Source of the DNA: Aculops lycopersici
Lineage: Eukaryota; Arthropoda; Arachnida; Trombidiformes; Eriophyidae
Reading direction: 5' to 3'
Assembly (NCBI GenBank): GCA_015350385.1
Contig: WNKI01000001.1
Location: 3,312,895 to 3,376,894 of the forward strand
DNA length: 64,000 bases
A model generated the notes under the pieces. The model was not told the DNA's origin. It was given only the letters and a program-made list of their open reading frames with translations, and made no database searches. The position numbers and the translations under genes were made by a program. Positions 53,360 through 63,506 of this stretch are shown here, one piece after another. Numbering within the stretch: position 1 is the first letter of the stretch; every line of letters begins with the position of its first letter.

Positions 53360-53668
53360 CTCGTAATAGAGTGATTATATAATTTGTTTCAATAATTGGT
53401 CATTCCTAAATGAATCTCGTTCGAGACGGCCAGCCAGGTTAACGAACGTCAAGTAGGGGTAGTCTATTGCTAGTCCCCACCACGTGCGAAGAAGCCATCG
53501 GCCGAAGCGATACGTTTAATGGGCGCGCAACGACGCTCTGTGGTGGAAAAACATTCAACTCGCAAATTTGACGGTCTTCGAGTTGTAATCGGCGAGTAGC
53601 TATTGAAGATAACTTTTATATTTATCGAACAGATCACTAATATATATTATATATAACAATAATTGAAG
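53360..53668. promoter_or_regulatory. Probable shared promoter of RPB7 and the 468-residue gene
   Basis: A 309-bp interval between divergent ATGs. The left and middle are moderately GC-rich (about 53420-53600). An AT-only tract at 53639-53657 (TATATATTATATATAAC) lies just before the RPB7 start, too close to be its TATA box unless the leader is a few bases long. No gene is visible. Confidence 0.5.
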
Positions 53669-54193
53669 ATGTTCTATCATCTCGAGCTACATCATGAGCT
53701 CAGTTTGCATCCACGTTACTTTGGGGACCAACTAGTCGAGACAGTAAAACAAAAACTCTTCTGTGATGTAGAGGGAACGTGCACAGGAAAGTATGGATTC
53801 GTTATAGCCATTACCTCAATTGATAATATTGGCGATGGAATCATTCAATCGAGCACAGGATTTGCAACATATCAACTCAGATTCAAAGCTATAGTATTTA
53901 GACCATTCAAAAATGAGGTCCTCGATGGAGTTGTGGAGCAGGTAAACAAAGTTGGTATATTTCTCAAAGTTGGACCCTTAAGTTGTTTTATATCTCGCCA
54001 TTCTATTCCAAATGACATGCAATTCGATGCAACATCAGCATCTTACAAAATCGCCGACGAGACACTTGTAATCCAGGTGTCGACACCCCTTCGTTTTAAG
54101 GTAGTTGGAACCCGAGTTGATGCCTCGGATATCTTTGCCATCGGTACACTCATGGACGACTACCTCGGTCCCTTGACTGAAGACCCCCAATAA
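53669..54193 (+). CDS. POLR2G: RNA polymerase II subunit RPB7
   Basis: RPB7 pairs with RPB4 to form the stalk of RNA polymerase II in the nucleus, which binds emerging RNA. The 174-residue protein matches along its length: the N-terminal RNP-like domain begins [19 protein letters not shown] and includes [11 protein letters not shown], and the C-terminal S1/OB domain includes [31 protein letters not shown] and DDYLGPL near the end. Human RPB7 has 172 residues, so the protein is complete. The ATG is at 53669; two further open codons upstream start with TTG and are ignored. Intronless. AATAAA at 54218-54223 is a good poly(A) signal, 25 bases after the stop. Confidence 0.97.
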   Translation: MFYHLELHHELSLHPRYFGDQLVETVKQKLFCDVEGTCTGKYGFVIAITSIDNIGDGIIQSSTGFATYQLRFKAIVFRPFKNEVLDGVVEQVNKVGIFLKVGPLSCFISRHSIPNDMQFDATSASYKIADETLVIQVSTPLRFKVVGTRVDASDIFAIGTLMDDYLGPLTEDPQ

Positions 54194-54217
54194 TCATGAT
54201 CAACATAGCTTTTTGTA

Positions 54218-54223
54218 AATAAA
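54218..54223 (+). terminator. Poly(A) signal of RPB7
   Basis: AATAAA 25 bases after the RPB7 stop codon. Confidence 0.7.
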
Positions 54224-54704
54224 CCCATTCAATCATTTCACAACAATCTAGTGAACGAGTTTTCCCCAAGTATCAGCAATGACTGTATAAGTTGAATTAT
54301 AGTTGTCTATTATACTCTATTTGCAGCAATTTGTCCCATAATGAGGTGTCTAACTGCTACAAGCCTTAATACTAACATTGCTCAGTGAAAACAGATCAGA
54401 AGCGTGATTTCGATTATCTATTCCAAGATAACCGAGTTACTAGTTTGCCTAATGATACATTATAAACAGGTGTATCATTAGCTTGCTGTCTGTATTAAAG
54501 GTATCAGACTTCATGGATCTGTATGCCAGAGCATTAGACGATCAGGTAGATTCGATAGTGAGCCCATGTGAAAGGCGGCCGGCGCTCACATGCGTTGTTG
54601 CCATTCACGTTCCACTACCGGCTGTCATGCTCAGCTGAGTGGGGCTAGAAAATAGGAATTTTTCGCTCTGTCTTGTCACCATTAGACGTTGTCGTGTCAT
54701 AGAT

Positions 54705-54713
54705 TTATATATA
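54705..54713 (+). promoter_or_regulatory. TATA-like box of Sec16
   Basis: TTATATATA lies 95 bases upstream of the Sec16 ATG, which allows a leader of about 65 bases. Assigned on sequence and position only. Confidence 0.4.
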
Positions 54714-54807
54714 CATACCTGTCATTATTATTATAACTGGACGTTTTATCGTCCCCCTGTCGGTATATTTATTAAAAAAAGCAATCAAGGTTGAAACATC
54801 AAGAATC

Positions 54808-57639
54808 ATGCCTCGTTCAAACATGTCCAAGTTTTCCATGGCTCCGAGTGTCCATGACTCTCGTTTATCGGCTGAGGCCGCTCGGTTGGCTAAGGAGTCG
54901 GCCCAAGAGGAATTGAATAGACAGATTCGAAGTGGCCTGTTAAGACAGCCATCCAATCCACAAGATCATGAAGCCATTTCAGCTTATATGAGGGAATACC
55001 AACCCATATATAAGATGCAATACTACAAGTTCTATGCCCAATTACTGCAACAAAGCCAAATCTTGGAACCAACTCCAAGAATCATCTACGTGGAAAATCC
55101 CGCAGCGACAAGATATCTGAGACCTCATACTGTTATTAATTTCAGTAGAACAAACCATTTCATTCGCAATTATGGGAAATATATAAGAGTTGGAAGAATT
55201 AACTTTTTGCTCGAGGGCGATATACATACTGAAACAAAAGAAGCCTTTCTATCTGCCTGGCCTGGTCCGCTCGATCGGACTGACAATCCGGACTTGAAGC
55301 ATCGTGTAACTGGTTACATCGATACTCTATGCCAGGGTGATGTCGAGAGGCAAATTAGATATTGCAATACAACAAATGATGATCATCGAAAGATAATTAT
55401 TAGATTACTGACAAAGTTACTACACATGAATGGATCTATTGATGCCCCTGGAACGACGGATCTACTCCTCGACTCTCATTCAACTGAAATCCAAAGGGAC
55501 GAGAGCAACAGAAATCCATTGAAGGCGCTGCAAAAGCTTCTGTTGAGGGGAAAACGGGCAGAAGCCGTCAAGTTGGCCAAGGATAGAAAATTGTGGGATC
55601 ATGCGCAATGTCTAGCATTTCTACATAAATACCAACCCGGTCCTAATGCTCCTGTCTATCAGAGAGATAATCAAGGTTACTCCAGACTGAGGGACGATAT
55701 ACTTATTGAGCTAAATAGCGAGTATATAAACTCTATGGATGAGTCCCAGAAGCTACTGAGTATTGTTTACAGCTCTTTGTTGAATCGCATCCTACAGAGT
55801 GACCCAGAATCTGCTAGTATGGTTAAGAATCACAACGTGGGCAATAACTTTTATGAATTCGCCCTATTGAGTGCGAATGATTGCGACTTGGAGTATGACC
55901 AAACGAATGAACTGTTCAGGCTGATACTTGCTGTCAAGAGGGCTAGGATACAACCTGAAGTAGCCTACAATCACATCATATCATTGGGTTACTCCAGCTT
56001 GGATAGCTATGATCCAGGCGAGGAGTTGTTTGCTGCAAATAGATCCTACATATCGTTCAACCAGGGAGACACCCCAACATCAAAAACTCTCATCATATCA
56101 AACATGGACTTGTTAATCTTGAACGAGATTTGGGAGTATTGTCTCAATCTAGCAGCGGGTACTAGTAATAGCCGTACTGGTTACAAGTATATAGTCAATT
56201 TAATTCCTTACAAGCTCGTGTTTGCATCTAAATTATTAGACTATGGGTTATATGAAATGTTCCAATTGTATCTGAACTCCTTGGAGCACGCTCTTTACAA
56301 AGGAAGATGCTATCAAGCTCACGATATGGATCCCGACTATGATTGGGAAACTATTCAACAAAGTGTTCATTACCTCAGAGGCTTGTGGGCAGAAACATTT
56401 AGCAAGTGTCCAGAGCTTTTACCTCGCGTCCTGAGCAACAACAATGATAAGTTCATCCAACTATATTCACAGCAAGCGGATGAAGTCTCACCTGTTCCCC
56501 TGATGGCTGGTTACGATCAGCCTCCCCAACCTGAGTCTCATCTTCAGGATCCGATGGACAATTATGGCACACAGATTGACCACGTCGACTATTCAAAACA
56601 ACAAGATTATTCAATACCCTATCAGCGACCGCCACCACCACCTCAGCCACCTCAAGTGGAAAATCTCTACAACAATTACAACAACCAACAAGCAAACAAT
56701 CCACCACCACCAGCATTCAGCAATAGTCAAGTCTCACAATACAGTGGTGGCGTCAATAGCAGCCATTGGCAAACCCAGGAAGGAATCTCTGATTTCAATC
56801 CAGATCCCGATCCGGAAAGCGAGCCCCTTTCGACACTCGATAATCAAGGCGGCGAAAGTGGCGATCCATACGAGCCTGTGATGACTAGTTCCTCGCCAAA
56901 CAATAGCAGAAGAGAGTCAACCCAATCGCACGGCATGGGTCAGTCATTTGCCAACGCATTCTCGCCGATCGAGCCACCAATAGTTGATGATCCGTATGAT
57001 GATGTTCCAAGGCCGAGATATCAACAACAACAACAACAGCAACAACAACACCATCAACAACAACTGTCGCTTCCTCCAGCGCCTCCCTTTTTGCCCCAAC
57101 CCTCGAGGGGTGCACCTCCATTCAATTCCATACCATCTGGCAATCATAACCAAGAGAAGCAGCAGCAACCACAGCCATCGGCTAGCTCAAACGATAGTGG
57201 CATGAATAGTGTGTCAAATACAAACAGAGCAAGTGGTGGAGTTGGAGCCAACGGGGGAAGCTCAACAAGTAACAATAACAAGACAAATGATAACAACAAG
57301 ACAGGCGAGGATGGATCCCAGCAGCAGTCTGATGATCAGCAAGGGGGTTTGTTGTCGAATTTTATTGGCACAGCCAAATCACTGATACCTAGGACTAATT
57401 CGAAACTATTCATGTCAGGCAAGCCATCACATGTAGCCCACTTGCCGGACGATCGGGAGAAGAAGATTATTTTTGATGAGAAACTACAGCAATGGGTTGA
57501 TACTGATCCGGAGGCAAAAGAGCAATCTAATGTTATGGACAACTACCAAGTGGTGCGACCGAAGCCAGGTGATCCTGAACCAGTGTACTCTGCTGTTAGC
57601 ACTGTCAAATCTAAGAAGAGATTTCAAGGGATAGCTTAA
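54808..57639 (+). CDS. Sec16: COPII coat scaffold Sec16
   Basis: Organises ER exit sites and COPII vesicle assembly by binding Sec13 and the coat. The 943-residue protein begins with a short N-terminal helix region, then the Sec16 central conserved domain and the ACE1 helical element (about residues 95-560: YIRVGRINFLLEG, LQKLLLRGKRAEAVKLAKDR, LWDHAQCLAFLHKY, LAAGTSNSR). A Pro/Gln/Asn-rich segment of about 300 residues follows, and a conserved C-terminal motif HLPDDREKKIIFDEKLQQWV at about 876, as in the animal Sec16 C-terminus. It is well below the length of fly or human Sec16 because the disordered N-terminal part is nearly absent. One exon. AATAAA at 57781-57786 is the likely poly(A) signal. 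Convergent with the CRAL-TRIO gene. Confidence 0.93.
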   Translation: MPRSNMSKFSMAPSVHDSRLSAEAARLAKESAQEELNRQIRSGLLRQPSNPQDHEAISAYMREYQPIYKMQYYKFYAQLLQQSQILEPTPRIIYVENPAATRYLRPHTVINFSRTNHFIRNYGKYIRVGRINFLLEGDIHTETKEAFLSAWPGPLDRTDNPDLKHRVTGYIDTLCQGDVERQIRYCNTTNDDHRKIIIRLLTKLLHMNGSIDAPGTTDLLLDSHSTEIQRDESNRNPLKALQKLLLRGKRAEAVKLAKDRKLWDHAQCLAFLHKYQPGPNAPVYQRDNQGYSRLRDDILIELNSEYINSMDESQKLLSIVYSSLLNRILQSDPESASMVKNHNVGNNFYEFALLSANDCDLEYDQTNELFRLILAVKRARIQPEVAYNHIISLGYSSLDSYDPGEELFAANRSYISFNQGDTPTSKTLIISNMDLLILNEIWEYCLNLAAGTSNSRTGYKYIVNLIPYKLVFASKLLDYGLYEMFQLYLNSLEHALYKGRCYQAHDMDPDYDWETIQQSVHYLRGLWAETFSKCPELLPRVLSNNNDKFIQLYSQQADEVSPVPLMAGYDQPPQPESHLQDPMDNYGTQIDHVDYSKQQDYSIPYQRPPPPPQPPQVENLYNNYNNQQANNPPPPAFSNSQVSQYSGGVNSSHWQTQEGISDFNPDPDPESEPLSTLDNQGGESGDPYEPVMTSSSPNNSRRESTQSHGMGQSFANAFSPIEPPIVDDPYDDVPRPRYQQQQQQQQQHHQQQLSLPPAPPFLPQPSRGAPPFNSIPSGNHNQEKQQQPQPSASSNDSGMNSVSNTNRASGGVGANGGSSTSNNNKTNDNNKTGEDGSQQQSDDQQGGLLSNFIGTAKSLIPRTNSKLFMSGKPSHVAHLPDDREKKIIFDEKLQQWVDTDPEAKEQSNVMDNYQVVRPKPGDPEPVYSAVSTVKSKKRFQGIA

Positions 57640-57780
57640 GTCTTTTTGATAGCAGTTGGGTTGATAGTTAGATCTACCGGAATGAATGAATTATAATTAT
57701 TACATTACTAAGACTAGCACAACGAAGAACTAAGGCCAGCGGGTTGCATGAATCTGTCTAAAATTGACCTCCATCTTAGG

Positions 57781-57786
57781 AATAAA
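57781..57786 (+). terminator. Poly(A) signal of Sec16
   Basis: AATAAA about 140 bases after the Sec16 stop, in the convergent space with the CRAL-TRIO gene. Confidence 0.65.
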
Positions 57787-57847
57787 TTATGTTGAATTGT
57801 TAGAAAATTGACTCCCAATTGTTGTTTATATATTTATGCACTTGATA

Positions 57848-57853
57848 TTTATT
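57848..57853 (-). terminator. Poly(A) signal of the CRAL-TRIO gene
   Basis: AATAAA on the minus strand, about 60 bases after the stop codon at 57914. Confidence 0.6.
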
Positions 57854-57913
57854 CATCTACGCTTTTAACCCGATCGATTTGATCTAATCTCCAGGTATTA
57901 GATCTAAATCTAT

Positions 57914-59155
57914 TTAGTGTTGTCTGGCCTTTGGACGGCACATTTGATAGAACTCATTGTGGACGGCCTCCCAGAGTAATGGGTTGAATAGTCCGCTTCC
58001 GGCCAAAGCATTGGTGTCTGCTCCACACCCGGCTGGCGCTTGGATGTTCGGTGCAATGCACTCGCCTGAAACGTGCTCAGGTAACATTGAGTATCCGTTT
58101 ACATCGACTCTCGGCATGAAGGTGCTAATTTCGGGCTCGTTTCTGATGAACTTAATCTTGGCATCCGTTTCCGGTGACGACGAGATTCTCGACTTGAAGA
58201 TTCGGTTAAACATGCTAATTGGACTGTGCAGCGACCAGAGTTTTGGCTTGTAGCGATAACCGAGGATTTGGTCGAATAAATCGGGGAAATTATCGTCGAG
58301 CTTGACGAAAAACTGGCCCATTGACCAACTGGAGAAGGCGAAGTCGGTGCCCTCAAAGTCAAGGACTAGAGTGGCACGGGCGTCGGCCGGATGGGTAAGC
58401 ATCCAGTTGTTCAGGTACCAAGCGATGGCACGGAGCACATGCTCAATGGTTGGGTTCTCCTTCATAGATAGATCCCGAATGAGAGGTGCGCTTCGAGCCT
58501 TATGGGGTGGCAAACGGAGGGTAGCTTGATTCACGAAGTGTCTCGCTTTTTTGCTAGCAGTGCGAGCAGTGCTGTGGACAAACGAGATTAATCTTTTGGG
58601 CGTAAATCTTTCCAGATGCTTAACAACCTTACCCAGTGCACCAAGACGAATCCAAATAACCGGACTTCCGGCCTCTATTTGGCCAGTAGCGAGGTCCTGG
58701 TGCTGATGGGTTTGGCCATATTCAAAGATGAGTCCAAGTTTAAATAAATCGCAGGGGAACTTTGAGGCGTCCAATGAGTTCAAGCCCATCGCCTTGCGCC
58801 ATCTGAGTGTATTGACGGCCAAGCCGTAGGCACGAAGCCAATCACCGCTGCGCTGATTGAAAAACTTTATATGGCTCAGGTAACTATCGGTGCTCATGAA
58901 TGCGTCTACATCCTGTGGATCGTACAAATTTGGATGTGCATTTGCTTCGTTCAAGAAACTCTGTTTCAAATAGACAAGTGTTTCGTCGATCCCTGGCAAT
59001 CCGGATCGTAGAGGCGCACTTCCGGTTTCCGCAATGGCGACAGCATTTACCAAGGTCGAGGGGTCGGCACTGACTAGCGATGCTTGATCGGCGCCAAGGA
59101 TCGCGGCAATTGCAATTAATGCAACCGCAGTGAGCATTTCGCAACGTATCAACAT
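57914..59155 (-). CDS. Secreted CRAL-TRIO (Sec14-like) lipid-binding protein
   Basis: The 413-residue protein starts with an apparent signal peptide (residues about 7-30, MLTAVALIAIAAILGADQAS), unusual for this otherwise cytosolic family. The N-terminal helical region includes the CRAL-TRIO-N pattern (WLRAYGLAVNTLRWRKAMGLNSL, here read as several helices), and the lipid-binding domain (about 140-360) shows WIRLG, LNNWMLTHPADARATLVLDFEGTDFAFSSW (broken here for length: VLDFEGTDFAF) and the gate region FPDLFDQILGYRYKPKLWSLHSPISMFNRIFKSRI, seen in Sec14-like proteins as PE..N..P..F..W..KP. The C-terminus adds Cys-containing sequence. The substrate is unknown; typical ligands are phosphoinositides, tocopherol or retinoids. 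Intronless; an AT-rich stretch 40 bases upstream is a weak TATA candidate. I infer secretion only from the leader. Confidence 0.78.
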   Translation of the reverse strand: MLIRCEMLTAVALIAIAAILGADQASLVSADPSTLVNAVAIAETGSAPLRSGLPGIDETLVYLKQSFLNEANAHPNLYDPQDVDAFMSTDSYLSHIKFFNQRSGDWLRAYGLAVNTLRWRKAMGLNSLDASKFPCDLFKLGLIFEYGQTHQHQDLATGQIEAGSPVIWIRLGALGKVVKHLERFTPKRLISFVHSTARTASKKARHFVNQATLRLPPHKARSAPLIRDLSMKENPTIEHVLRAIAWYLNNWMLTHPADARATLVLDFEGTDFAFSSWSMGQFFVKLDDNFPDLFDQILGYRYKPKLWSLHSPISMFNRIFKSRISSSPETDAKIKFIRNEPEISTFMPRVDVNGYSMLPEHVSGECIAPNIQAPAGCGADTNALAGSGLFNPLLWEAVHNEFYQMCRPKARQH

Positions 59156-61884
59156 ATTATCTTAATTTAGCTTTAATTGATTGATAGTTCAATATATAAT
59201 CTAGGTAATCGGGGATTCATTCATAAGTTAATTAGATTGTGATTGTGTAGAGGATTTCCTTTTTGTTGTTCCTCAGTTGTGACGATAGATGAGTGTGTCT
59301 ACGTTGTGTGATAATATCGTCAAGTTATCATTTTGCAAAACGCGGAACCTCGCACAGACGCAATTACTAAAAATAGACCTCTACTTGCTTGATAAATAGA
59401 GAGTTATTTTCTGGATAATCTTGTCGATTGACTCTAGCAGAGTGAAGTACTAAAAATATAATAGAAAGCGATGAGGAATTTCTTTCACATAACAGGTGGC
59501 GCTGTTTAGGTAGATTTGGCAAGATGATCACGCCACCGGGCAGCAAACGGACATGCGCTCTCACATTGCAACTCTAACAACTCAGTTCGTTGTCTCCTCG
59601 ACTCACCTGGACAGTAATTCTTTGCAAGGGTGGCACTCACGAATTGAGTTTAAAGACGAGGGATGCTCTCTTTAGTTCAAGTAAAACTTTCTCTCGGTTC
59701 AAGTAACGCCTTCGAAGCATCAAATCTGACCGTCTAGATATTGGAAGATTAGCACGCGGCGAGCGTGACTCAAAGATTCAAGTAATAGTAGAGTCTTACC
59801 CAACAAACTGGCAAGTGAGTTGCAACGGGCAGGTAAGTTATCCAAACTTTACTCGAGAGTTCCATTAAGATCTACTTGAGGTTATTGATGCACAGAGGCT
59901 GCCGTTGAATGGGCGGGAGGAAGGAATTCTGGTGGCAAGATGATCGACTTCCAGTCCAAGCTCAAGTTTCGCGCTCTTCATTTCCAAGCTGTCGACGGTT
60001 TCCCTCCATCGACCAGCTGACTCTTGTTACCTGATCGAGCGTTCAGTTGTTCGATTCTAGGCTAACGAGTCTATGGAACCACGGAAGTCAGATAAATCAC
60101 TCTCCTATCTGATGGACTCGCTCGGCAGGTAGTGTCGTCACTCGAATTGCGAAGTATAATGAGGCGCAACTTGGTTGCCCTCGAACTTGCAAGAGGTTTA
60201 GGCGAAGGAGTAGAGAGAAGAGAGAAAGAAAGGGAGGGAGAGTTGAGGAGGGAAAAACGCCAGAGAAGTCGCTAGCTTGTTTGCTAGATGCCCATCTACC
60301 TGTCGATTTTCGTCAGGTAAGTGCAAAAGGACAACTTCTACTCTCTCTGTCGTTCTCCCTAAAAGTCACTACGTGATCAGGGCGTCACCAGAATAAAGGG
60401 CAAAGAAGAAGAGAAATAGACTACACGCTTATTAGCGCATAGATTGCCGCTCGACTCCATTAACCAGACTAAAAGCTCTAGGTTATGTGACGATCCAGTG
60501 ACTTTGCCTTAGTTTACTCGCCAGCTAAATCGAGGGGCTTTGTCTTTTTTGCCTGCCCTCTAAACCTTGCACACGAATCTAAACGACACACGACAGTCCG
60601 CAACACTCGTGAGTTGCGGCCAGGCAACATAGCGAACCAGCGACCCTATGTCCCGTTAGTCGTCACTCATAACGAGATCATGCAGTCGAGCGAGCGCATG
60701 GTGACGGCGGCCCATTAGGTTGGCTGGCCATTACAACAAAGCTAGCTCGCAAGCTAGTTGGTCGTCTAGCAGGTTGGCGTCGTTATGATGATTATTATTA
60801 TTATTGTCATAGGGGCCCAGAGCGAGAAATCGTCGTGGCCGTCGCTATCGACGAGCACAGCGCCGGAAGTCGGGGCTCAACACACGGTGGTGTCCAGAGG
60901 GGGAGATATAAACTATGTGCAGGCCGCCCCCAGAGTTGTTAGCTCGGAACTCGAGTCGTTGCGTGATTTTATCTCTGTCTCCTCTCTCTAAACTTTAGCG
61001 AGCCGACCGAGCAACCACTTGATTTTGGTCGTCATCACCAGGGCGCAAGGTAACTACGCTCATCTGGGCTCACTAAGTCACCTGAGTTGGTGCCTAAATG
61101 TCGTCGCCGCCCCCCCCTTAATGTCGGCTGCGGCAACACACTGTCGGCTGATGAGTGGCTGGCCGAAATCAAACTAGACGCAAAGGAGCGTCTCTACATT
61201 TGGGTTGTTAGCATGGCGGCGAGAGTGTTTTCTGTTTTTAGTTTCTGTTTCACCCAAATGCCGACAACACATGACAACGCGTAGCGAGTATAATGAGGCA
61301 GGTGGTTGTTCGCTTAAATTAGCCTGGTAACATTGGATTGAAAGCGCAAAGCGCCGCTCAAGCAGACCGAGCAATTGATTTCAATTTACGACACCACCAC
61401 CACCAACACCGCCGCAACCGTCGAGGCAAGAGGCGGAAGCGGAAGTGAGTGGGTGAGTGAATGAGACGCAAGTGCAGTTACATAGTTGGTTTTGATGCTC
61501 GCCGCGACTTGATATTGGCGGCGGTAAAGGAACTGGAAAAAGTGAGCCTCTCGCTTTAACGGAACCATTCATCTTTCACACTCGCTTGCCTTTCTCCGTC
61601 TCAGAGTCGCCAAGTTGATGTCTGAATCTTGGAACGAGATTCACTTGCCCTCCTCATTTTGGTGTGGCTGTCAGAAGCCATTTGGATCATTGCTCATCGT
61701 TTGAAGGTTGCACTGCTCACCTAGGCGATCGTTAAGACCATTCACTCTCTCGCTCTCATGGGGACCGTTGGGTGGGAATTGTCATGAGAACCACTACCAC
61801 TGGAATCGCTCGCCCTCCAAACTCAGTGTTTGTCGTGGTGGTTGTTGTTGAGCAAACTGTTGTAGTGGAGTTGGAGGCTCATAT

Positions 61885-61920
61885 TATTATTACTATTATT
61901 ATTATTGTTATTATTATCGG
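61885..61920. repeat. ATT trinucleotide microsatellite
   Basis: Run of ATT triplets with a few single-base interruptions. Confidence 0.85.
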
Positions 61921-63428
61921 CCGTTTAGCCGACACTCGGCAATTTGAAAAGCCAGCCATGAGTTAGATTCGCTCGCTTTGGGGTACCCGCTTGAGGGGCT
62001 CAAGTGGCGGCATGAGTTTTGGTCATGATGCTGATGATGATGATGACTTAACTGTTATGTGAAAAGCAGGCCAACTCACTGAGGATTCGGAGCACGAATG
62101 GCACCAAGAGTCGGCCACCACGAGAGGCACCTGCTCACTTCCGGCCATCGACATGGCGAGCCTCTTCAGCTTCTCGGGCCTAGCTAGCGTCCAGCAACAT
62201 CTTTCAGTCTTTCTGTCGCCAGCCAACTCTCGAGGCGACTCCAAACATAGCTGAGTTGCTTGTCCTCGAGATTGAAGTTTTCAATTTCAATCTCCCGTAA
62301 AAAAGAGAGTGAGGAATTGCCTTTCCCCTTCCCTTTCCCAGTGGACCAACATGGCAGCTGATCTCTCTTTGTTCTGTTCTAGGTTACCAACAAGAGCCAA
62401 ACTAGCCTTCGATCGATTTGACGAAACAAGTGGCGAGCCAAAGAAACCAAACCAGCGGCCAGCTGGCCAACTAGACCGAGGGAAAATCAATTTCAATTCG
62501 AAGTCGGCGTCACCTTTGCTTGCTTGCTGGCCGCTCGGTGGCCTCTTTCGCCAGAATCCACGCGAGAATCTCTCTCTGCCTCACCAGAGAGCGAGGGAGA
62601 GAGAGATTGATCGACGCGTGAGATTTGCGACAGTTGGTCAGCTGGCCAATTGCCACTGTGAAGACAAACAGAACTCTAGATGGAAATTCTTGCAACCGAC
62701 TGTGCAGGCCTCTGCTGCTACTTTTGCCTCTGTTTGGTCGCTATCTTAACCATGGCCATGTTTTATCATCGCCTAGCATCTTGGCCAGAAGCGAGACGCT
62801 GAGCATATGGTCGGACTTACAGTGGACTGCTCGGCCAACTGCCCCGAGTCGCTCCCGTCATCTTGCCTTCGTTTCCGGTGGCCTAGAGAGGAGCTGAGTT
62901 CAGCACAATGAGCTCGGCAGAAGTTTGGTGAGAATGGAAATGTTGATGATGATGAAGACGATGAGCGGGGAACGAACTAATCTGCTCAATGTCATCTCTC
63001 ACTGTCGTTGCTAGTGAGAAAGATGAGCAACCGAACAGAAAATGAACAATGCACCTGAAATTTCATTTATTTCTCTCCTGTCGCCGCTTTTGTCCATTGT
63101 ACCTCTAGATCTCGTGTAGCAGCTCGTATGGCGAATATCGTCAGGTTATGTGCGAGTTTGCAGCATTTTGCTACAAGCTTTTTTGCTTACGTCACACGAA
63201 TGCTGGACAAGTGAGTTCTCTAGTTTCAAATGGCCAGCAAGTAAGTCATTTGTTGTAGCTGGATTGTCATGGTTGCCTCGTTTGTGTTGGTGGTGGTGGT
63301 GGTGGCAGGGCACCTTTACTTTGCGTAGCAAAGCTCGTGACTCGTGTCGTGGTGGCGATTAGCAAATGGACAAGTGAGCAAATTTCGCCCCCACTCACTG
63401 AAGTCCCAGTTTACTGCCCTAGTCTTGC

Positions 63429-63506
63429 GCGTAGCAGGCAGTTCATTTGGGCTGTAGTTACCCTTCTAATATGGCATCGTATAACCCAAATGAACTGCCG
63501 CTTTGC
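63429..63506. ncRNA. Candidate pre-miRNA-like hairpin
   Basis: GGCAGTTCATTTGGG (63437-63451) and CCCAAATGAACTGCC (63485-63499) are perfect complements over 15 bp around a 33-base loop. Below them the stem continues, after one bulged A, with three more pairs, a mismatch, a G-T and two more pairs, giving about 21 pairs in a 78-base fold. That is the size of an animal microRNA precursor. The arms do not match any miRNA family I know. Either strand could be transcribed. Confidence 0.4.

Larger units (their letters stand above)
54194..54807. other. Intergenic region between RPB7 and Sec16
   Basis: Contains the RPB7 poly(A) signal and the Sec16 promoter with TTATATATA at 54705. No additional gene visible. 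Confidence 0.6.

Noticed and set aside
62309..62749. 146-codon plus-strand frame
   Set aside because: No domain, and overlapping open frames on the minus strand over the same interval.
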